64,000 nucleotides of DNA, from NCBI GenBank assembly GCA_958295665.1, contig OY282558.1, forward strand, positions 182,320,015 to 182,384,014, written 5' to 3'. Source of the DNA: Tipula vernalis. Its lineage: Eukaryota > Arthropoda > Insecta > Diptera > Tipulidae. Shown one piece after another: positions 41,479-53,570 of this stretch. How positions within the stretch are numbered: position 1 is the stretch's first letter; the number at the start of each line of letters is the position of its first letter. Both the position numbers and the translations under genes were made by a program. The notes below the pieces were generated by a model. It did not search any database and had not been told where the DNA came from. It was given only the letters and a program-made list of their open reading frames with translations.

Positions 41479-44400
41479 TTATTTTGATCTGCGGCTTTTC
41501 CTGAGGCGATCTCGCGCCAGTTGCAACCATTTTTTTATACGGACTACGATCTCTTCGTCGCAGGAGTTCTGGAATTTCTTTAGTGCCGCATCTGCAAATT
41601 TAAAACATAATATTTGGTTTAGTATTTTATATATTTTCATTAATTTTTTTAAATAATTATGTACCTTTCAAAATTTTAAAAATTAGAAATCCCTTAACAG
41701 GTATATTGCCTTGGAGACCGTGCCAAGAAAATTTCGTAGCACATTCATCCGTCATTAATTTGGACATACCAGCTTTAATGAACTTAGATAAATCGTTTAT
41801 TCGTTGTGCCATAAATTGTTTTTCCTGAAAAAATAATGTTAAAAAAAATTCATTAGTCACATAAATATTAATATTTAGGAAAACAAATAAACGTTGTTCG
41901 TATACGGAAGTAACGATTAATTAGAGAGACTCTTTCGTCATAATGGGCCGTGTGGAAATAGGTAAAAACAAATATTGAATAAACTGGAAATTTTATGCTT
42001 TGTTTTATCAATACTAACCAAATATTCCTCGAGTTTTTTTTCATTTTTCACGTTTGCTTCCAAATTTTTAAATTCCTCCGTCGTCTCTGTAGGCAGTTTT
42101 ACATTCGGGAGGTTTTCTGGAGATTCACAGTTTTTTCCCTTTTGCATCGTAGTTCTAATTAGAATTAGTTCCCTTAACATTGATCTAATGTTTTTTTGGT
42201 TACTTTCCAAAATCGTTTCCATTTTTATTTATTTATTTATTTATTTTATTTATTACCAACTTATACATAACTGGTTACATCACTTAAATAAGAAATTTAA
42301 TAAAATTATATAATGTAAAGATTACAAAGATTACCAATAATTCAAAAGAAGCTTCGACATCAATTCCTTAAATGCATTTCTAGACAGATTAAAGTCAAAA
42401 GCCGGCCGTACTTTATTAAAGGAAGCAGAAGAATGATAAACCTGCTCACATTTACCGTAGTTTTGCCTACAAAACGGCAACTTAATTTGGAAATCTTTAT
42501 CGCGCAGCACACGTAATGGAGTATATATATCAAGCAAACTCAAAATTTCCGAACAATCGATTTTAGACACCAATAAATCTCGAACAAACATTGCGCTAAT
42601 TTCAATTCTACGAATAAATAGCGGCTCCATATTTATTAATTTACATCTACTTCGATACGCTGGGAGTATGAAAACAGGTACATTCGCATCTCTAGGCAAC
42701 CTTCGTAGTGCGTACATTAAAAATCGCTTCTGAACCCTTTCTATGCGATCTGAATAGTTAATATAAAACGGATTCCATATTACAACACCATATTCCAACA
42801 ATGAACGAACAAAAGAGACATATAAAGTTTTAATCACGTAAGGATCATGAAAATCCTTAGCAAACCTTTTAACAAATCCAAGCATAGAATTCGCTTTAGA
42901 AATGCAACCTTCAACATGTTTATGGAATGATAAATTCGAAGTAAAGGTTATACCTAAATCTTTAAAAGTATCAACAGTTTCAATACTACAACCATCAAAG
43001 AAGTAATCGTAACTAGTGGGTAAGACTACGCGGGTGAAACACATGGTTTTGCATTTGGAGATGTTTAGAATCAAATTATGCGATGTACACCAAGCCTTGA
43101 AGTTTGTCAGGTCAGACTGAAAGTCAAGTGCATCATTGGCGCAAGAAATAGTTTTGAAGATTTTTATATCGTCCGCATAAATGAGATTGTCGGAATGACT
43201 TAGACAGTTGACCACATCGTTTACGAAAATAATGAAGAGCATGGGAACCAAATGGCTGCCTTGAGGGACTCCTGAAGAAACATCCATCACTCTTGAAGTG
43301 AAGCTGCCAATTTTCACAAATTGAGTTCTGGATTTTAGATAAGATCTAATCCAATCAACTGGCAAGTAGTTACAATTCAATGAAATAAGTTTCCGCAACA
43401 GCAAGTCATGATCGATCTGGTCAAAAGCCTTACAAAAATCAGTGTAAACGACCTGCACAATATTACCATTTAATAGAGCCCTTGAAATACAATTAGTAAA
43501 CAAAACTAAATTAGTAATAGTTGACCTACCAGGGAAAAATCCATGCTGTTTGGAAGAAATGAAAGTCTTAACATGAAAGAATAATTGATCTTTAACTAGT
43601 TTCTCATAAAGCTTTGGTAAAACTGAAAGAATACAAATACCTCTATAGTTCTCGATATCGCTTCGAGATCCGGATTTGAAAATCGGCTTAATAAGTGAGC
43701 GTTTCCATGCAATAGGAAAGCAACCCTCAACGAGACTTTTATTAAATAGTACGGAGATATGGGAAGAAATTACCTTACCGGTTAATTTTAGAAAAATGGG
43801 TGGAATAGAATCGAAACCGGCACTTTGGTTAATATCAATATTAGACAATTCGGATAAAATAGTATCCACATCCAGACGAAACATTGAAAACTTAGAATTA
43901 CTTGCAACATTACTGAAATTACCAAGATTTGATTTCGAACTATATACACTCTGAAAGAAATCAGCAAATAAATTACAAGTATCCTGTATGTTATCACAGA
44001 AACGGTCGTTCAAATACATCGTAGAAGGGTAACCTTAGACTTACTTTTGTAGTTAACAAAATGCCAAAAATTATTTGGCTTCGATTTAATTAATGATTCA
44101 ATTTCCAGAATATAAAGCTGTAAAGAAATCGGTTTAGACATATACACTTCTTACGTAATACATCAAACGAGTTGTAATTAACAACATTAGGATGCAATTT
44201 ATATTTCTTGTGAGCCTTGTCCTTTCTACTTTTTAGATTTATCAACTCATTATTATACCACGGTTCCTTCTTAACGCTAAAAGCTTTCAGTCTAGGGATA
44301 AATTTCTCAATACCTAGATTAATAATTCTATAAAATTCGATTAACATGTCATCAATACTATTACAAGCATAAAAAAACGACCAATCATACGTATCCAGAA

Positions 44401-47400
44401 ATGCATTTAAAGAATTGTAATCGCCCTTTATAAAGTTGTAAGTCCATGAATTAACATTTTCTTCGATTAACTCGCAACATTCAAACATAACTGAATTATT
44501 CAGTGGAGAGTGGAAAATACTAGACGATCCAGCCAAATCCTCACACGTCGATACGGTCACCTCATGATCAAATGGTACAAAAGCCAGATCCAACACATTA
44601 CCACTATTATTCGTAACACTGTTACATTGCTTTAACCCCAACGAAAATATTTCCGAGATGAAGTTATCCATTTCATCGTTCATGTTAATAGGAGTCAAAT
44701 TGTGATCAACATACTCCCACACAATATCCGGGATGTTAAAATCTCCAAAAATAAATAGACGATCCTCCGGCTGAAGAAGTGGAGCAATATTTGATTTGAC
44801 AGTGTCCACAAACCTTTGATAAACTGGCATACTCGAATGGCAGGGTATATATGTAACACAGATGATCAGCGAATATGAATGGAATTGTATACGTACAGCA
44901 ACAATTTCGGCAACGCAATTAGCCAACGTTATCAGACTGGATGAATATTTGTTAGAGACTGCGACTACAATACCGCCACCCTTTTCGTAAGTGTCCATTT
45001 GCAGATGCCTGTCCCTCCGGAAAACAGCATAAGATGACGGAAAATACTCCTCAGTTTTAAAGTGGATTGTTAACCACGTTTCAACAATGCAAATGACATC
45101 AAAGTCTTCCTATAAAATTGACAAATACAGAGATTTTGATTTGGCTCTGATACTATTTGAATTATGGTAGTAGATATTTAAGAATGACCGCGGCTGGGGA
45201 ACTGCTTCACTGCTACGAAGAGTAAACAATGGTGTTTTCAGTAACGGGGAAGTTACTTTAGATGTTGAAACACGGTCCCTGTCCGGTTTTTTGCTATGCG
45301 TGGATAATTAGTAAATGGCCGGATTATTACACCAGGAGGCCAAGCATTGGAGTTATTTAGCAGGTCGAAATGGGCCTCCTTCAACCCAATTTTAAAGGAA
45401 ACGAACGTGAGTGAACTGTCCAATATGCGTTCTTTGGAGAGTAACAGTTTACAATTAATTTCCTCAGGTGAGCAATTTTTCAGTTTTTCACAGATGTAGT
45501 TAACAATCAGGTCAGATGAGACGGATGGATCAATACGACTGATATATAAATATTTCTTATCAGGTATAGAAACAGTTTTAATCGAATTGACAGGTGTGCC
45601 TGTCCCTACGACAATTTTTAATTTTTTTATTTGGCGACGTTCTAATTCGCCTATTTTTTGCAGTACTGTAATTAAAAAAAAGTATGGAAGGGAAAAAATT
45701 ACCAAAAAGATGAGAAAAATTTATGTCCGTCAAGTTCTTCCGTTGTAAAATTACCAAAACGGTACTGATAACAATTCTCTAGTATGCGGCATAAAATAAT
45801 AAAAAAAAAATTTAAATAAGCAACCTTATTGCGAAATGTAAGCGTATTTGTTTGAAAACAAACGTTTAAAAGTAAATAATAGTGATATAAATAAATTTTT
45901 ATTAATTAAGGAAAATATTTCTATTTGTGTAGAAACTAATTTTCTGATAAAGAAATAGTACTCACAAGTTTGGTCTTCTGGAGTTTCCGTGTCAAAATCT
46001 ACATGAACGTTTTGTGTTAAAGTTTCTGGAAATTTATCTTTTATTTTTAAAAAATTTTGAAACCCTAAAGCTCGGGACATAACATCAGAAAAAAATACCT
46101 TAGTATCAATTGAAGTTAGGTACTTTCGGTTTTTTGCTCAAAAATAAGTCTATTTTAATTGTCATTTGAACTCAAATCAAAATTTGTGTTTGTTAAAAAT
46201 TTGTTTTTTCTTATTTTTTTAATGAAATTAAATTTGTAATAAATAAATTCTTTTCATAAATTTTGTATTCAATTCTAATAAATAAATTCTTATTAATTTT
46301 CGCGCATTCTTCTTTTCTGTTTTTTGTATTTTACTCATTTTTTTTTTATTTCTACATGATCATCTAGATGATCATCTATTTGCTCGAAGTACAGTCGGTT
46401 GTATGTTTGAATATCGATTCTTGGGGAGGTGGCGTTAAATTATGGGAAATGAGTCAATCGCTTAGTGATTTACGTCTTCATTCCTCTTCAGATGGCCGAT
46501 TAGAAGTTTTAGACGTCTTATCATCGTTCCATATATATATAGCACAACTGTAGGTAGTACTCAATAAACCGATACGACTTGGATTCAAAATCTATGCAAA
46601 ATCACTATTGAAAAAACGGAGGCTTCAAAAATGATACGCTGTACAAATTGATGTCTTTGGCGTTGTATTATTATTTTGTGAATTTCTTTATGTGCATTTA
46701 ATATTTATCACCCATATTAATATTATTAAAAAAAATAAATGTAATGTACAGGAATTGTATAATATAGTTCATCCGAAGTAAAAGTAAATAAAAAAAAAAA
46801 AAATCAATTTTCCATTGGCTGTAAGCTTTCTTTATGCCTCGCACTTTCTGCATTCTGTTCTTACGTTCCTTGCGTGTCTGGGTATTATTTTCAAACATTC
46901 CATGACATCCAAGACGAAGTTTTGGCCGAATTTTTTGGCAAAATCTAATGAATCATAAACCAATCCAGTTGATTTACCACCAGCAAAATTTGTATGGAAA
47001 CCAAACACAAATACAACATCTGGTGTCACTTTGTACATGGCCGCCAACTTTTCTCTAATGCCTTTCTTATTTACGGATGGTAATCCTGGATGTAGACATC
47101 GCATACACCATTTGTTTACGGCATAATAGACGGTTTGTCATAAATTTGCCTATAAGAATTGTTGCTGTAAAAAAAACATCTATATATAGGAACACAATAC
47201 ACAACAATGAAAAATGGAAACAAAATAAAACGGAGCTGTCAAAAATAGAGCAAACCTATTTTGTACATACAATGAGCAAAATAGACTTTATAATTTTTAA
47301 AAATATATTATTTTGTTGGTAACCCTGCGCTACCTTTTGCTCAAAGTAAGTATTTTTTCAACTCGAGTATAGAACTAGTAGGGGGGGGGGGGGCTTATAT

Positions 47401-47634
47401 CATTTATAGTGATTTGATTTGTTTAGTGAAAGGAAATTGCTACTATGGTATTTTTTTCTGATGTTATGTCCCGAGCTTAAGTCATTATTGGACCATGTTG
47501 GACTTTCTTCTAAATAAATAATTGAAACGAAATTATTTAATAGGATGGTTATGAGGAATTATTTTTGAAGTAAACTAATAAAACTTACCAGTTGTTTTAA
47601 AAATGTACTGCTCATTATTAGTAGAACTGTCCAT
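41479..47634 (-). CDS. DUF4806-type gene, five exons, interrupted in exon 3 by a retrotransposon
   Basis: Exons: 47634-47589 ([15 protein letters not shown]), 46064-45966, 45665 to about 45619 continuing at 42222-42019, 41824-41665, 41591-41479. All junctions are GT-AG, and without the retroelement (42223-45617) the phases join into 222 open codons. The C-terminal half fits DUF4806: [18 protein letters not shown], then [20 protein letters not shown] with a basic end. A coiled-coil-like stretch ([19 protein letters not shown]) precedes it. DUF4806 proteins are common next to insect DNA transposons; their role is unknown. Here the gene lies directly downstream of an En/Spm-like transposase on the same strand. 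The large exonic insertion probably inactivates it. Assignment of the family is from remembered motif patterns. Confidence 0.65.
42331..45190 (-). pseudogene. Non-LTR ORF2: endonuclease and reverse transcriptase, lightly broken
   Basis: Endonuclease (AP-type): residues ICIVETWLT near 45075, [26 protein letters not shown]; the start region carries one in-frame TAG near 45110. [61 protein letters not shown], and the thumb. Frameshifts near 44105 and 44030 split endonuclease from RT. The 562-codon RT frame (44019-42331) is uninterrupted. The motif after PQGS has Val where Gly is usual. ORF2 makes the nick at the target and copies RNA into it. Confidence 0.85.
45253..45617 (-). pseudogene. Non-LTR ORF1, C-terminal part (5'-truncated)
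   Basis: Residues [20 protein letters not shown] and [19 protein letters not shown], then [12 protein letters not shown], match the RNA-binding C-terminal domain of ORF1 proteins in this group. The frame runs into the exon sequence upstream, so the element is truncated here. Confidence 0.65.
46081..46797. other. Interior of the intronic insert, no gene
   Basis: A 16-bp palindrome GATCATCTAGATGATC lies at about 46358-46373, and a short ATATAT run near 46531. No exon or repeat family recognised. An A-rich run (46788-46803) lies at the 3' side of the RpS24 relic but is in the wrong sense for its poly(A) tail. Confidence 0.4.
46798..47172 (-). pseudogene. RpS24: Ribosomal protein S24 (eS24) pseudogene, intronless
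   Basis: Minus-strand codons give [14 protein letters not shown], then after a shift near 47100 the block [49 protein letters not shown] and, in another frame, [16 protein letters not shown]. This order is that of eS24, a component of the small ribosomal subunit. It covers nearly the whole protein without introns but with at least two frame breaks, so it is a dead, probably retrotransposed copy. It lies in sense inside intron 1 of the DUF4806 gene. Confidence 0.85.
47173..47588. other. Intron 1 remainder of the DUF4806 gene
   Basis: Contains the right terminus of the insert and a run of 13 G (near 47381-47393), unusual in such AT-rich DNA. No exon. Confidence 0.45.
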
Positions 47635-47872
47635 TTCAAATCTATAATAATTTGGAATATAAACAACCATCATTAGTTTTTAATTTCATTATTTTGGACT
47701 GAATTAAATTTATTTTAAATTAGTCGATTTTTGAATCCAGCTGCTCTTTGGTGCAAAAAAAAATATTTAGGTTGGAAGATAATAAAGGCGTCGTGAAAAA
47801 TTGCTGGATGCTGTTCAAGAAACTTCCTCTCAAGTTAACATCAAGATCATTTGATTTAATAATTTCCGAGAT

Positions 47873-49578
47873 TTAAAAAATTTTATTGTTGATCAAGCAG
47901 TAATTATTTGGGTAGTTTATAGAATATTTGAATTTATTATAACTTATATCTCTGAATGAGCTTCCACCTATATTATAATCTAATACCACATATGGTATAA
48001 CTTCATTAACTGAACTTTTTATAATACTATTCATTTCTTCAATCCTGTTACTAAGTTGCTGCAAAGGTTGGGAGTGCTTCTTGATTTTCCTTTTCAGGTG
48101 TTGCATTGCATTTTCAAATTTGAACGCGCTGTAATTGTCCAAGCTACCAAAGTTCCTTACATCTGCAGCCAAATGGATAAGATTATGAATATTATATCCA
48201 ACAGAACTAGCCCCATAAAGTTCTGAAAAATTTTTAACATATTTTGTTAACATGTTTGTGGCACATTGATTATTTAATATGCACTGTTTCTCATCGCATA
48301 ATATTCTAATGGCACACACTAATAATAAAAAATGTTCATAATATTCCGCAGACAAAATATTTTTCATTATTATAGGACCAGTATATAAAAGAAAAAGACG
48401 AAATTCAGTAGCTTACCATCTATCGATTTCACAAATTGGTCGTGGTTTCCGTTTAAATTCTGATGTTATTCCAAATTTCACTAGTTGCAACCTTTCATCA
48501 ATAAAATTTATTTGTTGTTTGCTTAAGGAATATGTTCTTTTTTTGTTTTGTATCCAATATTTTAGGCTTTGTCGCATAACTCCCAGAAGAACGCAGTGCA
48601 TATAATCAATCGGCATCTGCGACACACATTTAAAGTTAATTTTATCCAGAGCAATTTTAGTTTGTTTTAAATGATGTTTAGGCTGCTCCCTATTAAAAAA
48701 TGCCTCGTCAGTTCGCAAAGGCTCGGCTACATTTAGAAATACAACACGATTATCAATATACTCTCCTTTAACTTTGCATTTCGTGCAACCATAATACCCT
48801 GAATGTCCCTTAACACCTAATATCATCGATTTAGCTGGTGCATCACACACAATAGCTCGAATATTTATCCTATATGATGGGTTATGGTGTACGATGCCAT
48901 TTATTTTAATAAATTGAATGTCTTCTACAAAATTATTTAAGTAAGCATCGGGGGCAGAATGGTTTTCTGTAACCGTGATATGCTCCGATCATAAAAACTT
49001 CATTAGTGCCATTTATATTTCCTAAAATAGGCCATAATTGGCTATTAGAACTTTTTGCTAAAGGCGGACCATCGATACCTCTATCAATGTTCAAAATATT
49101 TGGTAGTTTTGGCGAAATGAAAGTAAGATCCACTACCCATTGGTGATATTTTGGTAAGTTTTGGCGTGTGCTTCAAAGTTCGGACATCTTTGGGCAGGGT
49201 AGGGTGATATTCTCTGAGAATAGCCAGTAAAGCATTTGCTGATTCATACGATGGACTATATTTAATACTCCAATCAGACAAATTGCTCTCTAAATTCTGG
49301 GATAGACAATTATCATCAAAATCGATATTGTCGTCGTCACTCGAGGAATCTGATGAAATATCTGATTCCATACTATGCGTGTCTGTTTCAGTTGAATCAT
49401 TAAAATGTTAAAGTGATGGAGATTTTGTTGGAATGTCGATAGTTGCTATTAAGTTAGTTACAGCCGCAGAATTTAATTTTGGTTGAATTTGACTATCGAC
49501 AGTGTTAGGAGTTTGGCCAAATAACAGCAAACAAGCCAACTCTTTCTTGATTTTTCGGTCAAACTTTCATTTGGACAT
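47873..49578 (-). pseudogene. En/Spm-like (CMC) transposase relic
   Basis: The start is probably ATG 49578, followed by an in-frame TGA three codons later and a TAA near 49410. Recognisable blocks: acidic Ser/Asp-rich N-terminus (49371 on); DGPPLAKSSNSQLWPILG; MCDAPAKSMILGVKGHSGYYGCTKC (zinc-binding pattern, 48850 on); INFKCVSQMPIDYMHCVLLG; then, after a TAA at 48413-48415 in the same frame, YYEHFLLLVCAIRIL and HNLIHLAADVRNFGSL. At least one frameshift lies between 49133 and 48850. Such proteins are the transposases of En/Spm-type elements in invertebrates. Not functional. Confidence 0.7.
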
Positions 49579-50637
49579 TTTCAAATATAAACAGAAAGCA
49601 TAAAACTTTTAACGTATGCTTATTTATTACAATAATACGACAATATAATAGATTTTTCACAATTTGGCTCATCAAAGGAAACACGACAAATACTATCCGA
49701 TGCATTAATAATTGTGATGAAGAAAATTTAAACCAAATGAAACGTTATTTATAATTCAATTAAATAAGAGAAAAAAATTCCAAAAAAATTAATTTTCATT
49801 GGTTTTACATGGCAACAAACATAAACGTTACCTTAAACTTTCCTCATCACAATTATTAGGATAGGATAATAAAAAATAAAATATGAGAAAATGTCGCCGA
49901 AATAATTTAATATACGAGTACATAATAAAACAAAGTCATTTTTTCTGCGCTACAAAATTAATAAAATTTACCATTTTATATTGTTTGTTTTTAAAATTAT
50001 TTTATTTACTTACGATACAATAATTTTATTAAAAAATATAAACAGATTATAGTACAATAAAATAAACAAATTCAAAATTCACAAAAAAGATAACTTTTTT
50101 TAACCTCAAAAAAATATCAAATGATTAAGAAATACGAACATGTATAGACTGATGAGCTCGATTACGATCAACTGAGTTAAAGAAAAAAGGAATAAAAAGA
50201 GATGAAAAATTGGTTTAGTGTAAATAGTTATTTGTGTATCAAGAGCGCAAAGTCCAGTTTGTCACGCGAGAAAGGAAATTGCTGGCCGACGAGACGGAGA
50301 CATTTTGTTCAATCGAGTAGTCAAAGATTTTTTTTATTTTTCATAAAGAAAAACAAAAATTTGGTTTGATGTTTTATACAAACATTAGTCTTTCTTAAAA
50401 ATTGTTTGCGGTTTCAAGTTTTGTCACACGTTTCTAAGAGAAACGTGTGACAAAGTAATTTGTTTATTAACTGTCAAAAAAACAGACACTTTGGGCTTTG
50501 AAAACAGAGAAAAAAAGCCTGCTTTTCACGGCGATTGTAGGAAAAGATACTTAATTTGTATCAGTATAGGTTTAGCTCTTATTTGTAGTATGGAAAATAG
50601 TACGGAAAAAAAGCTCTATTGTCGCACGTGCGACAAA
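49579..50637. other. Right subterminal region of the insert, non-coding
   Basis: AT-rich. Holds a 15-bp hairpin with a 3-base loop (TTGTCACACGTTTCT, 50421-50435, and its complement at 50439-50453) and an 18-bp perfect palindrome at 50619-50636. No exon recognised. Confidence 0.45.
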
Positions 50638-50649
50638 TTGCATATTGGG

Positions 50650-51137
50650 TTTGTATTAATATCGGTGTAGCTGTGTTTCCCTGAAGCAATGTGATGAACG
50701 TAATTTGATTTAAACGTTGTGTTTGTTGTTGTGTTTTTTATTTCATTTACATGCTCGTTGAATCGTTTCAAGAACGATCTCCCTGTTTGGCCTACATAAA
50801 ACTTCGGACAATCGTTACATACCAATTTGTAAATACCGCTGTCTTGTTCACCAACTTGTTTTGGCCTCAGTTTTCTCCGTAAATTATCTCTGGTTTTGCA
50901 TGCCGTAGTATAATTGTATCTGCTAAAAATTTTCTTTACTATATTGTATGTATATTGGTTATATTCGACGAATATGTATTTTTTGGTGTTATTCTCATAT
51001 TGATATAACGTAGTTAGGCTATATTGTGACATTTTGCGTTTTATCTTCATGTTGAGACGGCGTATGTTCTTCTCATTAAAACCATTATTTTTTGCTATTT
51101 GAGTAATTAAATATTTATTTATTTTTAAAGAAAACAT
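50650..51137 (-). pseudogene. Penelope-like element: GIY-YIG endonuclease part
   Basis: Minus strand. GIYKLVCNDCPKFYVGQTGR and SFLKRFNEHVNEIK form the GIY-YIG nuclease with its usual preceding zinc-finger-like stretch (CKTRDNLRRKLRPKQV). This domain nicks target DNA in Penelope-like retroelements. The frame continues past 50650 into inserted DNA. RT is missing upstream. Confidence 0.8.
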
Positions 51138-51154
51138 TTTTTGACGTAACTAGT

Positions 51155-51310
51155 TAATGTAACGATTTTATGTACCTTAGAAACAATAGTCAAGGAACTG
51201 AGGAAGGATGAACATCCGTCTCCAAATTAAATAAAATAAAAAAAAAAATAATAAAAAAAAATGTTAATATCACAAAAAGAAAGCTTGACTTTTAACTTGT
51301 TTTTAAACTA
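51155..51310 (+). repeat. Terminal (pLTR-like) sequence of the Penelope-like element, right
   Basis: Inverted relative to 40287-40455. Here the hammerhead-like motif lacks AAACCGG. Confidence 0.65.
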
Positions 51311-51323
51311 TATGTAAGCATGA

Positions 51324-52585
51324 GGTGGAAATTGTTTGAAAAAATTTAAGAGGTTTTTATGTCTAATGGAAGCAACTTCATTTTTTTTTTGTGTTTCGAT
51401 TGCTTTGTTTCCATGTGTGCTTTTCCTTTTAATACTAAATTATTTATAAAATACTAGGTATAAATAAATAAATAAATAAAAATAACTAAATTATGTTGTT
51501 TTACAGGCCTACCTATAATTAAAATTTTAAATATGCGTCTTTTATAATTAAAATTTTAAATATGCGTCATTTTGTTTCAAAAGATTACGTTACGGTTTAT
51601 GTACCTGAACGTAATATTTTGGGACGCATTTTTAGGGTTGGAACAAACAAAATAAATGACTCAAACCAAAATTTTTTTTTTTTACTAATAGCTTTTTGGG
51701 CTATCCCTAAACTACGTTACGCCTTTGTTTGGGGAAGGAGTATTGATTGTCGTCACGTTTAGGCTGAAGCAGGGAGAATTTCGTAAAAGATGACGTCATG
51801 TAAATATAAGAAGTTACTGTTATGGGATATTACATATGACATAATACAATAATTTACTTGTATATCATTAGAAGCGTATTTCTTTAATATACCACTTACT
51901 TCATGTTCTTAAATGATTAAATCATTGCTCATATATTCAGTTTTGTGACGACTTGTGATGAAGGAGTGAGAGAGACGGAGTTAAGAATGGCCCAAAATAA
52001 CTTGACGTAGTTTATGAACGAACGTAAGAATATACTAAAGATCGACGAAATAATTTTAAACAATTACATTATCAGGTCGAGCGTTAATTAGTTAAAAATT
52101 GAAAATAACATATAACAATTTGATTTTGTATTCCAAAAACGGGTAAATCGTCATACTTAAACGTATTTTGCACGAAAACGAAAAATTTTACTAGCGCAAG
52201 TTATTAGTATGTTCAATAGAATTAAAGGACGTAAAATTTAAAATAAAAAAAAAAAAAAAAAATTGGACGATCATTAAGAAAATTCAAAAATAAAATTATG
52301 GCGGGAAATTTGAAAATGAAGAAATTAAAGAACTTTACATTTTTATATTTTTTATTAACTTACCTTTAAAACGAGCCCTATATCATAAATATCGAATATT
52401 TATTTTTCCTTTTATAGCCATAAACCCAACATCATGTTTATCATTTTTCTCAAAATTTGACACCCTGTATTTTAAACAACAACAACAACAAAAAATCATG
52501 TTCTACAAAAGTTTTTTTTTAACTAGTACTACCAATTGAAAACATAAAAAATAAAAAATTTTAACACGACTTCTGGTCCCATATA
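51324..52585. other. AT-rich non-coding stretch
   Basis: A short direct duplication (TTATAATTAAAATTTTAAAT) lies near 51515-51560. The open frame at 51562-51762 has no domain. No gene. Confidence 0.4.
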
Positions 52586-53570
52586 CCAAAGGACAATGTT
52601 AAAGATAGCCGATTTTTGGCTTATCCGGGGGAACGCATAAATCATAAAAAAATCAATTGATTATTGTTAATTAACATTAGAAATGAGTCGCTACTACCCC
52701 TAAACCTATATAAACTACCCTTAAATAGCTTTAAATGGATAATCATTAATTATTGTTATAAAATTCGTGTAAAATGAAAAAAAATGCTTGAAAATGATTT
52801 GAACAAACAGTATGTCAATATAAAAAGTGATAAATAACTGTAAAAATGTCCATTCCACCCCTAAAAATTAATAAAACTACTTTAAAAAGTAGTGAGCTTA
52901 TTTTGACATCAAAAATAGATAATGCTTAAATGTTCAAGGGAACGCTTATTGCTAGAAAATAATTATAGATTACTGTCAGAAAATGCAAAAAGTGATACTA
53001 GAGTACAATAAGTAACTGGGGAAATATTAATTGCACCCCTAAATCTATATAAACTACTCTCAAATAGCTTAAAATAGATAATCATTAATTATTGTTATAA
53101 AATTCGTGTAAAATGAAAAACAAAATGCTTAAAAATGATTTGAACAGACAGCATGTCAACGTAAAAAGTGATAAATGACTGTAAAAGTGCCCATTCAATG
53201 GCGAAAGAGCGCCAATTGTTCTCACTTTGCGAGCGCGTACTGAAAAAATGGCAATTTATCCTTGCGCCCATTTTTCGGGTCGCAATAGTATAAATGAACC
53301 TTAAAAGTGATTAGTACCTGAAAATCGTCGAATTAAAGTAACCTTAGTATACTCGTAGTGTATTTCAAAGTATACATCTGTTAACAAAAAAAAAAATTAT
53401 ATTAAAAATTAGCAAAAAGGACCATTCGGCCACTTATTGTGTTTTCCAGAACGCACCACGAGAAGGCGATCCTTTTTACGTTCCACGTTTTTTTTTTATT
53501 TTTTTTAGTTTTTTTTCTATATACACTTCGATTTTATTCTAATTTAAAGACTTTTAGACTTAAACTTTTA

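Larger units (their letters stand above)
42223..45617 (-). mobile_element. Non-LTR retrotransposon (Jockey/CR1-like), 5'-truncated, in exon 3
   Basis: About 3.4 kb on the minus strand: the end of ORF1, then ORF2 (endonuclease, RT), a short 3' UTR and a tail of AATAAAT-type repeats (plus strand TATTTATTTATT at 42223-42250). The host exon resumes at once after the tail. AAAAAT occurs at both junctions, a likely part of the target duplication. Confidence 0.85.
46066..47480. mobile_element. TIR-bounded insert in intron 1 of the DUF4806 gene, carrying RpS24
   Basis: AAAGCTCGGGACATAACATC... (46067-46099) and its complement (47447-47479) form inverted termini of about 33 bp that differ by one base at the outer edge. 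The interior holds an RpS24 pseudogene and no transposase. The 3' splice site of intron 1 (TTTAG|GGTTTC) overlaps the left terminus. No target duplication was clear. Confidence 0.55.
40672..50649 (-). mobile_element. Probable En/Spm-like transposon inserted in the Penelope-like element
   Basis: CCCAATATGCAA is at 40672-40683, and its complement at 50638-50649; both junctions also match Penelope coding sequence in part, so exact ends are uncertain. Inside, all on the minus strand, are an En/Spm-like transposase relic (47873-49578) and a DUF4806 gene (41479-47634). Subterminal palindromes (TTGTCGCACGTGCGACAA at 50619-50636; a 15-bp hairpin at 50421-50453) and TCCGTGTACTTTT-type motifs at the left resemble the repeated subterminal sites of CACTA elements. 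Grouping everything into one transposon is an inference. Confidence 0.45.
40226..51309 (-). mobile_element. Penelope-like element split by a later 10-kb insertion
   Basis: ATATGTAAGCATGA is directly repeated at 40212-40225 and 51310-51323, a likely target duplication around the whole insertion. Inverted terminal sequences of about 160 bp lie at 40287-40455 and 51155-51310. The protein-coding end is in two pieces on the minus strand, 51137 to about 50650 and about 40690 to 40510. The reverse transcriptase part is missing, so the element was already 5'-truncated or rearranged. Confidence 0.65.

Noticed and set aside
46788..46803. A-rich run as poly(A) tail of the RpS24 retrocopy
   Set aside because: The relic is on the minus strand, so its tail would appear as T on the plus strand; the run has the wrong sense.
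47077..47322. Plus-strand 81-codon frame
   Set aside because: It overlaps the RpS24 pseudogene in the opposite sense and has no domain.
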